Positions 1 to 6,644 of a DNA stretch of 8,862 nucleotides are shown here, in pieces. The stretch is from Parvularcula sp039198765. GTDB taxonomy: Bacteria > Pseudomonadota > Alphaproteobacteria > Caulobacterales > Parvularculaceae. Made by a program: the position numbers and the translations under genes. Location: NCBI GenBank assembly GCA_039198765.1, contig JBCCTF010000155.1:1-8862 (forward strand). Reading direction: 5' to 3'. Within the stretch, counting starts at the first letter, position 1. The number at the start of each line of letters is the position of its first letter. The notes below the pieces were generated by a model that was given only the letters and a program-made list of their open reading frames with translations, was not told the origin of the DNA and made no database searches.

Positions 1-129
1 CGGGTTGGCCATCACCTCGACGACATCGTCGTCGGCGAGAGCCATTTCGATGGCAGGGCCCATCGCGGTGCGCAGCATCGCTGTGCGCCGCCGAGCCGTG
101 GTCGGCAACAAGGGTCGTGGCTTTGTCAC
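1..129 (-). CDS. trbB: TrbB-type conjugal transfer ATPase, N-terminal fragment (cut by window edge)
   Basis: TrbB is a VirB11-like cytoplasmic hexameric ATPase that powers assembly and substrate transfer of the Trb (P-type) conjugative type IV secretion system. Only the first 43 codons are present, running leftward off the window. The minus strand reads through MLRTAMGPAIEMALADDDVV and then EVMANP, which I recognise as the characteristic start of TrbB proteins. The catalytic Walker motifs would lie outside the window. The frame is open from a GTG at 127-129, with an in-frame TAG two codons further upstream. TTG codons at 109-111 and 106-108 and an ATG at 76-78 are alternative starts. No strong ribosome binding site decides between them. 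The gene has the same orientation as the CBASS operon but is separated from it by about 380 bp. trbB is normally the first gene of a long trbBCDEJLFGI operon, so the left flank is probably conjugation machinery. Confidence 0.78.
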   Translation of the reverse strand, partial: MTKPRPLLPTTARRRTAMLRTAMGPAIEMALADDDVVEVMANP

Positions 130-508
130 GTTGGTCTATCCGTCCGACTGGAGCTGGGCCGAAGGCCGCTGGACGGGTAGAACGTGCCGAAATCAGGTTG
201 CGCAGACTATCCGGAAAGCCGTGAAGAACCGGGTAGAGCACGGGCCCAACGACACCGATTGCTTTCTAGGCAAAGGCTCAATCGTGACCCAGAGCCGGCC
301 TCTACCCACCAACCCGCAATTCTACGAAGCGGACCTTCACGCGTCGGCTCTCGCTTGTAGACCGAGCTGTCCGGCCGGGGCTCCGTCCGACCCTAAGCCG
401 ACCTGTTTCGGTCCATAAACACAAACTAAGAGCGGACATTGACCGCGGATGAGCCCTGATCTGGATCCGCCAAATGGGCCTTAGAGTTTTCGGCGCAACC
501 TTCTCGTT
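130..508. other. Gene-poor spacer between trbB and the CBASS operon
   Basis: No gene is supported in these 379 bp. A plus-strand frame stays open from 5 to 418, but its first third is antisense to trbB and the rest resembles no protein family I know. The stretch should hold the trbB promoter and any terminator of the CBASS operon. Two similar short strings occur on the plus strand: AAGCGGACCTTCACGCG near 328-344 and AGCGGACATTGACCGCG near 431-447. They may be traces of a degenerate repeat or decayed gene, but this is weak. Confidence 0.5.
445..470. repeat. Short inverted repeat downstream of cap5, possible weak terminator
   Basis: The arms GCGGAT (445-450) and ATCCGC (465-470) are perfect complements around a 14-nt loop. 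They lie about 40 bp beyond the cap5 stop codon in the direction of transcription. The stem is only 6 bp and no T-run follows at once, although a T-rich stretch (TTAGTTTGTGTTT on the minus strand) begins about 15 nt further on. It could be a weak terminator or chance. Confidence 0.2.
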
Positions 509-1663
509 TTAAGGTGCCGCCTTCCCCGGCTCGATCCGGTGGCGGAGAACGAACCCGTGGCCTGGCGTTTCGTCATAAACGTTGAAGGCAGGGTGAGCCT
601 TAGGTTGCCACACACGGCCGAACTCGACCGCGCAAGGTATAGGTATAGCTGGGAAGATCGAGAGATCGATTTCTGAGCCATGCTGCAACCTGATCTCATC
701 AAGTATTTCTCCAACCAACCGGCGAAACCGGCCAAGATCGGCTCCGTTCCGCAGCGCACTGCTACCCAGTCGATCACTCCTAATCTCCCAAATTGAGACT
801 TCATCGCCGCCGAACACAGGGCTGACCCTATTGTCGCCAACTTCCGCCGTGATCGACAATTTCAAGGCCACACGGCTTGGTCCAGCATGTCCACGGCTCT
901 TGCTGAAGGTTAACGGCGGGGCGTCGTTTGGCCACGTCCAACTTGGCGATGGCTCGCGATGGCGCCCGTAGACGGTCGCCTCCGAAAGATCGGAAACAAG
1001 ACGACCGAGCTCCATGAGAATGGGAATCGGGGCGAAGGCAAACACGGCGAGATGCTGCATCTCGCCTGCTTCAAACCGTCCACGGATCTCGCGCTCAAAG
1101 CGCCTACGCAGGTTCACTATCTCGATCGGGTAGTAGTCGCTATCGCTGTCTTTGTGCTCCATCCCGCGAAGCTTGATGTCGATCGCTTGTCCGTCCGTCA
1201 GCGTGAACGTGGGAACGACGGCGTCAATACACTCTTTCAGTGGGATGGCGGTCTCGTTGTCGCCGACCGTCGCGCTCATCCGCAAGATATGCGTGGCAGG
1301 CGCCGCCGGGTTCGATAGGAGCTTGTCGATACGGCGTTCACTTGCACGCTTCATCGCTCGCACGGCTTCGACGCAATACGTTCCCGTTTTCTGACGATCG
1401 TCGATCTCTCTGTGGTGCTTGCCACATAGCAACAGGATGTTGTCGGGATCGTCGGCGAGCTCGTGGGACTGATTAGAGTGACCGCGGGCGCCATTTGGCG
1501 ACGAGGCGATGTTATGGGCGAGATCAGCGAAATTCTTGCTGAGCTCACCAGAAACCAGATCTTGGTCCAAACGCTCGCCGCAGTTGGTGTACTGACACCG
1601 CCCTGCAGCCCTGCCCCACACGATTAAGCGCGTGTTCTGGCTCGGACTACGCCCCCTCGACAT
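509..1663 (-). CDS. cap5: Cap5: HNH-SAVED nuclease, CBASS effector
   Basis: This is the killing effector of a CBASS antiphage system. The C-terminal SAVED domain senses a cyclic oligonucleotide and switches on an N-terminal HNH nuclease that degrades double-stranded DNA. Residues 1-90 show the HNH/zinc-finger pattern: Cys23 and Cys28, the Asp-Leu-Ala-His core with probable catalytic His50, then Asn75, Cys80 and His83/His84. Residues from about 150 to the end fit SAVED, including the late motif LSIFPAIPIPCAVEFGRVWQ typical of the family. At 384 residues it matches known Cap5 proteins. The ATG at 1661-1663 is preferred over the adjacent GTG at 1664-1666 because GGAGGAGGT lies 5 nt upstream of the ATG but only 2 nt from the GTG. 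That ribosome binding site sits inside the end of the E2-like gene, and the two genes overlap by 17 nt. The ligand cannot be read from sequence. Characterised CdnG-Cap5 pairs use 3',2'-cGAMP, which is only an inference here. Confidence 0.93.
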   Translation of the reverse strand: MSRGRSPSQNTRLIVWGRAAGRCQYTNCGERLDQDLVSGELSKNFADLAHNIASSPNGARGHSNQSHELADDPDNILLLCGKHHREIDDRQKTGTYCVEAVRAMKRASERRIDKLLSNPAAPATHILRMSATVGDNETAIPLKECIDAVVPTFTLTDGQAIDIKLRGMEHKDSDSDYYPIEIVNLRRRFEREIRGRFEAGEMQHLAVFAFAPIPILMELGRLVSDLSEATVYGRHREPSPSWTWPNDAPPLTFSKSRGHAGPSRVALKLSITAEVGDNRVSPVFGGDEVSIWEIRSDRLGSSALRNGADLGRFRRLVGEILDEIRLQHGSEIDLSIFPAIPIPCAVEFGRVWQPKAHPAFNVYDETPGHGFVLRHRIEPGKAAP

Positions 1664-2141
1664 CACCCACCTCCTCCAGACGGATCATCTCCCCTACGGA
1701 GATCGGTCCCGGCGCGTTTGCGCCCCTCCAAACGCCGTCAAGTTGCCAAAATTCGTAGTGATGCAACCACTCGGAGGCCCAGGGAACGATGGTGTCGGCG
1801 ATGAACTTCGAACCGTCCCATTGCCGATCATCGGGATCGAACAAGCAAAGTCCGGACTCCTCTGGCCGCTCTGCATTGTATAAGAGGTGCGGAAGTTCAA
1901 CGAAGTCCGTGCCGGGTCGCGGTGCGATCTTCGGTGCAAGGATAAAAACGACGGGCACGGCGCCGACGGTTATGAAATCCCACTGCACCTGCACCTGGTA
2001 TTCCATTGCGAAGCCGCGGAGCGGCCCAACCCAGAGGAGGATGTGACGGGTCTCCAAGACGCGCGGTCGGAGGTAAGGCCAACGATTCGACATCCGCTTC
2101 AGCTGGACCCCAGCCTTCCGGTCTTTCCGGCTCCCGGTCAT
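1647..2141 (-). CDS. Stand-alone E2-like protein of short type II CBASS (Cap2-type E2)
   Basis: This is a ubiquitin-conjugating (E2)-like protein that, in CBASS, is thought to form a thioester with the CD-NTase C-terminus and help prime its activity. The 164-residue protein has the bacterial E2 signature: a Pro-His-Leu-Leu-Tyr segment around His85, then Leu-Cys99-Leu-Phe-Asp-Pro, with Cys99 the probable catalytic cysteine. A Trp-rich helix region (WASEWLHHYEFWQLDGVWRG) follows. There is no E1 adenylation domain and no JAB/Cap3 deconjugase gene nearby, which defines the short (E2-only) form of type II CBASS. The ATG overlaps the CD-NTase stop in an ATGA tetranucleotide, indicating translational coupling, and the 3' end overlaps cap5. 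The start fits the family, though Met17 or Met46 could also initiate. Family assignment rests on motif recognition and operon position. Confidence 0.87.
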   Translation of the reverse strand: MTGSRKDRKAGVQLKRMSNRWPYLRPRVLETRHILLWVGPLRGFAMEYQVQVQWDFITVGAVPVVFILAPKIAPRPGTDFVELPHLLYNAERPEESGLCLFDPDDRQWDGSKFIADTIVPWASEWLHHYEFWQLDGVWRGANAPGPISVGEMIRLEEVGDVEGA

Positions 2142-3397
2142 CGCTTTAGCCGCCTGGGGTGGAACGTGTGGGCAGGCGCTCTTGAAACACGAGACGTGGT
2201 CGTCTGCTCGGTTACAGGTCGCAGCACCGCCGGCGCGACCACAAAGCCCTTTCCATGTTCGTAGCTGGGCTTCCGGGGAACACTGGGGAGATTGTCGGCG
2301 TAGGTGCGGATAGCCGCGGCACTCACACGCTCACCGAATAGACCGTCGAAGATTGACTGGATCTCCGCCACCGCCGACTGCCGGGCGCGGCGCAGCTCGC
2401 CGCAAAGATGGCGGAGGTCGTCGCGGAAGAGCCGCATCGCAGCAACGTCTCTGGGCCAGCGATCATTGAAATTCTCTTCCGGGTACACAGGGTTGCGCTC
2501 CTCCGGCCAGCAACCCTCATCCACGGCGATAGCGATCCGCCGGTCGAGTTCTACGGCGAAGCCTTCTAGCTGCGAGCAGATGCCATGGCGATTCAACGGC
2601 ACCTCAACCGCAATCTTCGATAGGTAGACCGAGATCGGCCGTTTCTCACTGCGATTCGCATAGCGCAGATTCAGGTAGCGCTTCATCAGTTTGAGCGCGA
2701 TGATCTGCCAGGAGTCGCGAATTGGATCGAGGGGCGCAGGTAGGTTCTGCGTCTCTGCGCGCACCGCGTACATTAAGGACGGAATCGTATCAACGAAGCG
2801 GTCCGCTACGCCGAGGCTGCGACGCAGATCGTTCGCCGCGGTGTGGAACGAGACGCTGGGGGGAACGGCCCTCGCCTTCACCCACTCGGCGAAGCCGTAG
2901 GGGTTGACCCAGTGGGTCTCGTCAGCGCCGCGATCCGGGCTATGGAAGATCTCTCCAACGCGCTCTGGCCGGGGGGCAGCACCGGGCCGCATCACGGTGA
3001 CGTCGAGATGCATGAAGGCGAAGCGCAACTGGACGCAGCGCGTACAGCGCTCGATCTCTTGTACATCCGGGAAGCCCTGCAGAGAGGTGTGAAGTTCATC
3101 CAGCGCCTTGCGTGGGGTCCATAGCGGCGGGATCGCAAGCTCGATCACAGCGTCGAGGTCGAAACGATCTTCATCAGCAACGCCGTGGACGATTGTGGCG
3201 CCGATCGCACGCGAGCCTTGCGCGTAGACTGAGGCAGTCCCCATCAAATGCCTTACCGAACTTTCAGGCCGCTGGAGATGGGTCTCGAGGTGATGGTAGC
3301 GCTTGTCGGTTACACGCAGATCGCGCTCGCTCAATTCGAGCTGCAATACCGTCGCGAGTAATAGGAGATCGAGATTCGGTGAAGTCTCACCAGTCAT
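2138..3397 (-). CDS. CBASS CD-NTase (cGAS/DncV-like nucleotidyltransferase), probably clade G
   Basis: This enzyme condenses nucleotides into a cyclic di- or trinucleotide alarm signal when phage infects. The 419-residue protein shows the polymerase-beta-type active site: Gly61-Ser62 in YAQGSRAIGAT, the metal-binding pair Asp80-x-Asp82 in RFDLDAVIEL, and a third acidic residue, Asp132, in FMHLDVTVM. The rest is helical, as expected for the nucleotidyltransferase core. Clade G is inferred from its pairing with Cap5 and an E2-only partner and was not demonstrated. The frame extends upstream to a TTG at 3526. The ATG at 3395-3397 is chosen because AGAAGGG lies 8 nt before it, whereas the upstream extension runs through the operator palindrome and looks non-coding. 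It is the first gene of the CBASS operon. The C-terminus ends Arg-Arg-Leu-Lys-Arg, not the Gly or Ala usual for tails handled by Cap2-type enzymes. Confidence 0.92.
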   Translation of the reverse strand: MTGETSPNLDLLLLATVLQLELSERDLRVTDKRYHHLETHLQRPESSVRHLMGTASVYAQGSRAIGATIVHGVADEDRFDLDAVIELAIPPLWTPRKALDELHTSLQGFPDVQEIERCTRCVQLRFAFMHLDVTVMRPGAAPRPERVGEIFHSPDRGADETHWVNPYGFAEWVKARAVPPSVSFHTAANDLRRSLGVADRFVDTIPSLMYAVRAETQNLPAPLDPIRDSWQIIALKLMKRYLNLRYANRSEKRPISVYLSKIAVEVPLNRHGICSQLEGFAVELDRRIAIAVDEGCWPEERNPVYPEENFNDRWPRDVAAMRLFRDDLRHLCGELRRARQSAVAEIQSIFDGLFGERVSAAAIRTYADNLPSVPRKPSYEHGKGFVVAPAVLRPVTEQTTTSRVSRAPAHTFHPRRLKR

Positions 3398-3405
3398 TAA
3401 AGATG

Positions 3406-3412
3406 CCCTTCT
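3406..3412 (-). promoter_or_regulatory. Ribosome binding site that sets the CD-NTase start
   Basis: On the minus strand, AGAAGGG is followed by 8 nt and then ATG. This favours the start at 3397 over the TTG at 3526 and leaves about 170 bp of true intergenic DNA to the divergent gene. Confidence 0.7.
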
Positions 3413-3456
3413 CGACCTCTGAACGGTCGCACATAAAGCCAGCAGCTCACCCAGAA

Positions 3457-3475
3457 CGCTCCCATAATGGGATCG
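3457..3475. promoter_or_regulatory. 19-bp near-perfect palindrome, candidate operator in the divergent promoter
   Basis: The sequence CGCTCCCATAATGGGATCG is symmetric around 3466, with one mismatched pair (positions 3 and 17) outside the odd central base. Its core CCCATAATGGG is a perfect palindrome. It lies 60 bp upstream of the CD-NTase start and overlaps a possible minus-strand -10 element (CATTAT), though no convincing -35 accompanies it. The dimeric XRE/HigA domain encoded next door is the obvious candidate binder. Binding is an inference. Confidence 0.55.
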
Positions 3476-3536
3476 TTCACATTGTTGCGGCCGATTTAGG
3501 ACGCCGTTGACGTGAGCGCAAGACAATGATTCAAAA

Positions 3537-3545
3537 ATGGGAGCG
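3537..3545. promoter_or_regulatory. Second copy of the operator half-site, near the HigB-like gene start
   Basis: ATGGGAGCG at 3537-3545 is the exact reverse complement of the left arm CGCTCCCAT at 3457-3465, 71 bp away. GATAAT at 3547-3552, a fair -10 match for the plus-strand operon, starts 2 nt after it, so a repressor here would block that promoter. Flanking bases do not complete a second full palindrome. Confidence 0.4.
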
Positions 3546-3569
3546 AGATAATCGATTCGCGGTGGCGGA

Positions 3570-3851
3570 ATGAGGACAATGGGGATAAGTCGCCTATCCT
3601 CGCTTCTGTCGGAGCCCTCGACCAGTGGCGCCGCAAAAGCACTGATTTGCGAGCTGCGAGAAATGTGTTGGGAGAGTATGGAAGCTGTGTCTGCGACCTA
3701 CCCAGGAGCCACCGTCCACCACGGGAGTGTTACCATCGATTGTGGTGCCTCCCACGCAGTTCGCGTGAGTTTCGACTTTCGACAGCAGTACGCCTTCGTC
3801 GAAGAGGTCGTGCGAGCACGGCGGGCTCGTCGACGCCAGGCGAGGCCATGA
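3570..3851 (+). CDS. Diverged HigB-like toxin (RelE/HigB superfamily)
   Basis: This small protein of 93 residues resembles HigB-type mRNA interferases, which cleave mRNA on the ribosome. Family features are the Cys-Trp34 helix end followed by a VxATYPGA turn (residues 40-47), strands around Val54-Ile56, and Arg65 in an AVRVSFDF strand, then YAFVEEVV. The family's usual closing motif (Thr-His-Ala-Glu-Tyr-Asp) is missing. The protein ends instead in an arginine-rich tail, RARRARRRQARP. It may have lost catalysis or be a divergent subfamily. Its stop overlaps the antitoxin start in ATGA (3848-3851), so the frame end looks natural. ATG at 3570 or 3579 could start it, and neither has a strong ribosome binding site. 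The higB-before-higA order is typical. Homology is by pattern recognition only. Confidence 0.6.
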   Translation: MRTMGISRLSSLLSEPSTSGAAKALICELREMCWESMEAVSATYPGATVHHGSVTIDCGASHAVRVSFDFRQQYAFVEEVVRARRARRRQARP

Positions 3852-4996
3852 AGGTCTCGCCAATTCGGTCGCCGGCGGAGCACGAGAAAGCACTTGAGCG
3901 TGCCCGATCTTTGATGGGGGCGACAAAGGAGAACGAGCTCGATGAGCTCGAGCTGCTCCAGGCGGTTATCGAACGATGGGAGCGCGAACAGTACGGTGAT
4001 GCAACCCCGACCCCGCTCGAAGCAGTACGGTTCAGGATGGACCAGCTCGGGCTGCGGCCACGTGACCTGGAACCCTTTATTGGGTCGCGGGCGCGGGTCT
4101 CAGAGGTGTTGTCTGGCAACCGCTCGCTTTCCATCGAGATGATTCGGGCGCTCCATCAACATCTGGGTATTCCTGCATCCGCGTTGATCGCCGCATCGGA
4201 AGACAATGCGGACGAAGATTTACCGCCGCCATCCAAACCGGCGCTCAAGAAGCTCGTAGAGCTCGGCGCGATGAAGTCTGGGGAGGCATACGAGAACTTC
4301 CGGGCACGCATCGGCGCAAAGATCGCCGAGCCGGCAATGTTGCGCAAGACTCGGACGGCGCGGACAAATACGAAGACCGATCTAGCAGCGCTTGATGCCT
4401 GGTGCGCGGTCGTTCTGATGAAGGCCGAGCGTTGCAAGGTCTCGAAGAAACCGAGGCGTCTGACGCAGGCGAGCCTTCGCGATCTCGCAATGCTGAGCGC
4501 CTTACCCGAAGGACCGAAGCTTGCGCAGAAGCAGTTGGCCGAACACGGCATTGCTCTCGTCACCCTACCGCATCTCCCAGGGACCTATCTCGACGGTGCC
4601 GCAATGCGCCGCGCGGACGGAGTGCCTGTGATCGCGCTGACGTTGCGTCACGACCGAGTCGACAATTTTTGGTTCACCTTGCTTCACGAATGCGTTCACG
4701 TCTGGCGTCACCTCAACGAGAAAACCCTCATTGTCGACGATCTCGACATGCGCGGCGAGGACGCGGTCGAACGGGAGGCGGACGAGGGTGCGAGTGACGC
4801 GCTGATACCGGCGGGGCTCTGGTCGCAACATCGTCATGCCATCCGAACACCGCGGGACATCGAGCTTGTTGCCGCGCAGGCCTCGGTTCATCCAGCGATC
4901 GTGGCGGGCCGCTGGCAGCGCGAGAACCAGGACTATCGACGATTTGCCAAGATGCTGGGGCGCGGTGAGGTGCGCCGGTTGTTCAGAGACGGCTGA
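3848..4996 (+). CDS. HigA/XRE DNA-binding domain fused to ImmA/IrrE-type metallopeptidase
   Basis: This 382-residue two-domain protein probably acts as antitoxin and transcriptional regulator. Its N-terminus (VSPIRSPAEHEKALERARSL) and the helix-turn-helix at about 56-114 (FRMDQLGLRPRDLEPFIGSR, then VSEVL) are classic HigA. The C-terminal part (about 190-365) carries HECVH at 280-284, the HExxH zinc site, and a downstream EREADEGASDALIP segment with Glu308 or Glu310 as likely third-ligand region, both typical of ImmA/IrrE peptidases. Such peptidases cleave repressors in response to stress. The frame stays open upstream to 3647, but the ATG at 3848 is chosen because HigA homology begins exactly there and it overlaps the upstream stop (ATGA). 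The gene is divergent from the CBASS operon across a palindrome-containing promoter. It could be an ordinary HigBA module or a one-chain analogue of the CBASS regulators CapH and CapP. Confidence 0.85.
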   Translation: MKVSPIRSPAEHEKALERARSLMGATKENELDELELLQAVIERWEREQYGDATPTPLEAVRFRMDQLGLRPRDLEPFIGSRARVSEVLSGNRSLSIEMIRALHQHLGIPASALIAASEDNADEDLPPPSKPALKKLVELGAMKSGEAYENFRARIGAKIAEPAMLRKTRTARTNTKTDLAALDAWCAVVLMKAERCKVSKKPRRLTQASLRDLAMLSALPEGPKLAQKQLAEHGIALVTLPHLPGTYLDGAAMRRADGVPVIALTLRHDRVDNFWFTLLHECVHVWRHLNEKTLIVDDLDMRGEDAVEREADEGASDALIPAGLWSQHRHAIRTPRDIELVAAQASVHPAIVAGRWQRENQDYRRFAKMLGRGEVRRLFRDG

Positions 4997-5221
4997 GGTG
5001 GAGCGACCTGAGCGTCACGGTCGTCAAGGGCTTTGAGCGAAGCGCGACACACGTAGGTCGCGGGGGCGGTAGCTGCCATGGAAGGTGGCGTTGCCCGTTT
5101 TCGCACGGCGGGCCTCGGGAGGCGCTCATCCCTGGTCGAAACAAAGCCCTGACGTTTAAGGTGTAGTCTGCTCAAGCGAGGGGGATCCTCACCGCGGCTA
5201 GGCAAAAATTCGGATTGACTC
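4997..5221. other. Intergenic region upstream of the three-gene unknown module
   Basis: This 225-bp gap separates the XRE-peptidase gene from the next operon. It should contain that operon's promoter, but I see no convincing -35/-10 pair. A 24-codon frame at 5078-5152 (ATG to TGA, ending SSLVETKP) is the only internal candidate. It lacks a clear ribosome binding site and may be the remnant of a longer gene end. Confidence 0.4.
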
Positions 5222-6259
5222 ATGAATGCTATCGAGCGTGCCGTTAAGCGCCTTCCGGACGTCAGCACCCGGGCCCATTTTGAAGCGTTTCTTAAGGAGC
5301 GGTCGATCCCGCATTCGGCCGATAACTGGGCTGATCTGATCGACAAGCGACTGCGCCCGGCCATGCAGGATGGCCGCGTGACCGCGGCTGAACTCATTCG
5401 TTTCTATCGCGAGATGGAAGAGCACGGCGCGCAGCATGTCCTCCTCTACGGTGTCAAAGACCGGGCTGTCCTGAAGCGCCTTTTCCAATCGGATTGGACA
5501 AAGACCAAATTTTGTGCGCGGGGGGACGTGCCCGATCTTGACGCGTTTCTACTCCCCGATGGCGACGCGGACCTCAGTCTCTACGAAATCCGATATGATC
5601 GGCGGGGGCAGTACCGAACGTTTGTCATGAAGTTCTGCACAATCAGGCAGACCGTTCGCTTCGTCGGCGAGGAAGAGCGTCCCGGCAGCCGTTTCGCGCG
5701 GATCTATGCGACTGAGCCCTACCAGGCGGTCAATGTTATCCGCATTTGCGAAAGCGGGTTGTGCGAGGTTCGTCTCCGCTCCCACAAACGCAACTTTGGG
5801 TATCAGGCGGAGGCCCACGCCCTGGTCGGCCTCGTGCCGGACGTGGTCACGCTGGACGGTTTGCGCGAAATCTCGCTGAGCCGGATCAAGGACGACGCAT
5901 TCGACAAGGCGTTCCACGACGATCTGCCCGGCGCTTTTCGCCTGCGCCACAGCAGGCTGTCGGAAGTGGACGGCCCAACCCTTGAACTCTCCATGGGTGC
6001 GCTTGACCGCGGTCTCCTCGACAGCAAATATGTTGTCGATGGGCTGAACGCGTTCCGCAGATCCTCCGATGTACGGACTGACCGGGTTGGTTTCTGGCTG
6101 GTGCAGGAGGCCGGCGAGGATGAGGCGCCGACGGTGATCAAGATTGAGCTGACCGATGTCCTCAACGAATTTGCCGTCTCGCGCCAGGTAGATGTTATCC
6201 ACTATGAGGCGATCCTTGATATCCTTCTCAAAGATGGCCTTGAAACGAGTAAGCGGTAG
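5222..6259 (+). CDS. Unknown 345-residue protein, first gene of a three-gene operon
   Basis: I do not recognise the family. The protein is soluble-looking, with no signal peptide or membrane segment. Residues 1-90 read as helices, including the conserved-looking segment YREMEEHGAQHVLLYGVKDR around 60-80. The middle and C-terminal parts alternate charged helices with strands, for example FVMKFCTIRQTVRFVGEEER and IHYEAILDILLKDGLE. No nuclease, ATPase or protease motif is apparent. Codon use looks like normal coding sequence for this window and matching antisense frames are poorer. The start ATG has only a weak upstream CGGA. It is followed after 9 nt by the next gene, so the two are probably co-transcribed. 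Position between a CBASS/HigBA cluster and a protease operon suggests a defence or conflict role, but no function can be assigned. Confidence 0.72.
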   Translation: MNAIERAVKRLPDVSTRAHFEAFLKERSIPHSADNWADLIDKRLRPAMQDGRVTAAELIRFYREMEEHGAQHVLLYGVKDRAVLKRLFQSDWTKTKFCARGDVPDLDAFLLPDGDADLSLYEIRYDRRGQYRTFVMKFCTIRQTVRFVGEEERPGSRFARIYATEPYQAVNVIRICESGLCEVRLRSHKRNFGYQAEAHALVGLVPDVVTLDGLREISLSRIKDDAFDKAFHDDLPGAFRLRHSRLSEVDGPTLELSMGALDRGLLDSKYVVDGLNAFRRSSDVRTDRVGFWLVQEAGEDEAPTVIKIELTDVLNEFAVSRQVDVIHYEAILDILLKDGLETSKR

Positions 6260-6268
6260 ACGACGAGC

Positions 6269-6613
6269 ATGACAGAGCAGCTGATGCAGGACGACTGGAG
6301 CGACCGCCTCGACGAGGTTCTGTCCGACCTTGCCGGCCGCCGTCCGTCCCGCATCATCGACTTCAAAGAGCTCTACGATGCGCTAAGACCTCCTGGTGCT
6401 CGCGCGCTGGCCAAGGCGCTGACCGCCCGGGTGCTCACGGGCCGGCTTGATGTCGTGTGGCGGGTCTTCGAGCCGGAGACCGGTGAACTCCTGAAGGAGT
6501 ACAACAACCTGGAAAATGTGCCGCGTTCGTTTGAGGACGATTTGGGCCACGAAGTTATGGTCGACCCGCGAGCAAACGTCCGCACTTTTTACAGGCTCGC
6601 ACCAGCCCCATAG
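6269..6613 (+). CDS. Unknown 114-residue acidic protein, possible winged-helix fold
   Basis: The family is not recognised with confidence. Residues about 25-60 (helix, ELYDALRPPGARALAKALTA, helix) followed by the strand pair VLTGRLDVVWRVFEPETGEL look like a small winged-helix domain with its wing. The tail, YNNLENVPRSFEDDLGHEV then VDPRANVRTFYRL, is a compact acidic strand-turn-strand region. I have an impression of similar short modules beside conflict-system effectors, but cannot name one. It sits 9 nt after the 345-residue gene and 31 nt before the next one in the same direction, so it is probably an operon member that acts with them. No membrane segment or enzymatic motif is visible. Confidence 0.68.
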   Translation: MTEQLMQDDWSDRLDEVLSDLAGRRPSRIIDFKELYDALRPPGARALAKALTARVLTGRLDVVWRVFEPETGELLKEYNNLENVPRSFEDDLGHEVMVDPRANVRTFYRLAPAP

Positions 6614-6644
6614 TGCGGATTACATTCCAACGAAGGCCAATATA

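Noticed and set aside
5..418. Plus-strand open frame of 137 codons
   Set aside because: Its first part is antisense to the recognisable trbB start, and the remainder has no family resemblance and an unlikely composition.
3398..3526. N-terminal extension of the CD-NTase to a TTG start
   Set aside because: The extension runs through the operator palindrome, looks non-coding, and the downstream ATG has a well-spaced AGAAGGG.
3507..3552. TTGACG (3507-3512) with GATAAT (3547-3552) as a promoter pair
   Set aside because: The spacing is 34 bp, far from the usual 16-18, so they cannot be one sigma-70 promoter.
3647..3847. Upstream extension of the XRE-peptidase protein
   Set aside because: It is the shadow of the HigB-like gene in another frame. 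HigA-type homology begins exactly at the ATG at 3848.
5078..5152. 24-codon frame in the intergenic gap
   Set aside because: There is no ribosome binding site or recognised peptide. It is noted in the gap entry but not called as a gene.
4933..5397. Minus-strand frame of 154 codons across the 4997-5221 gap
   Set aside because: It overlaps the ends of two better-supported plus-strand genes and its arginine/serine-rich composition suggests a shadow frame.
5549..6202. Minus-strand frame of 217 codons inside the 345-residue gene
   Set aside because: It is an antisense shadow typical of GC-rich coding DNA. The plus-strand frame is longer and fits the operon spacing.
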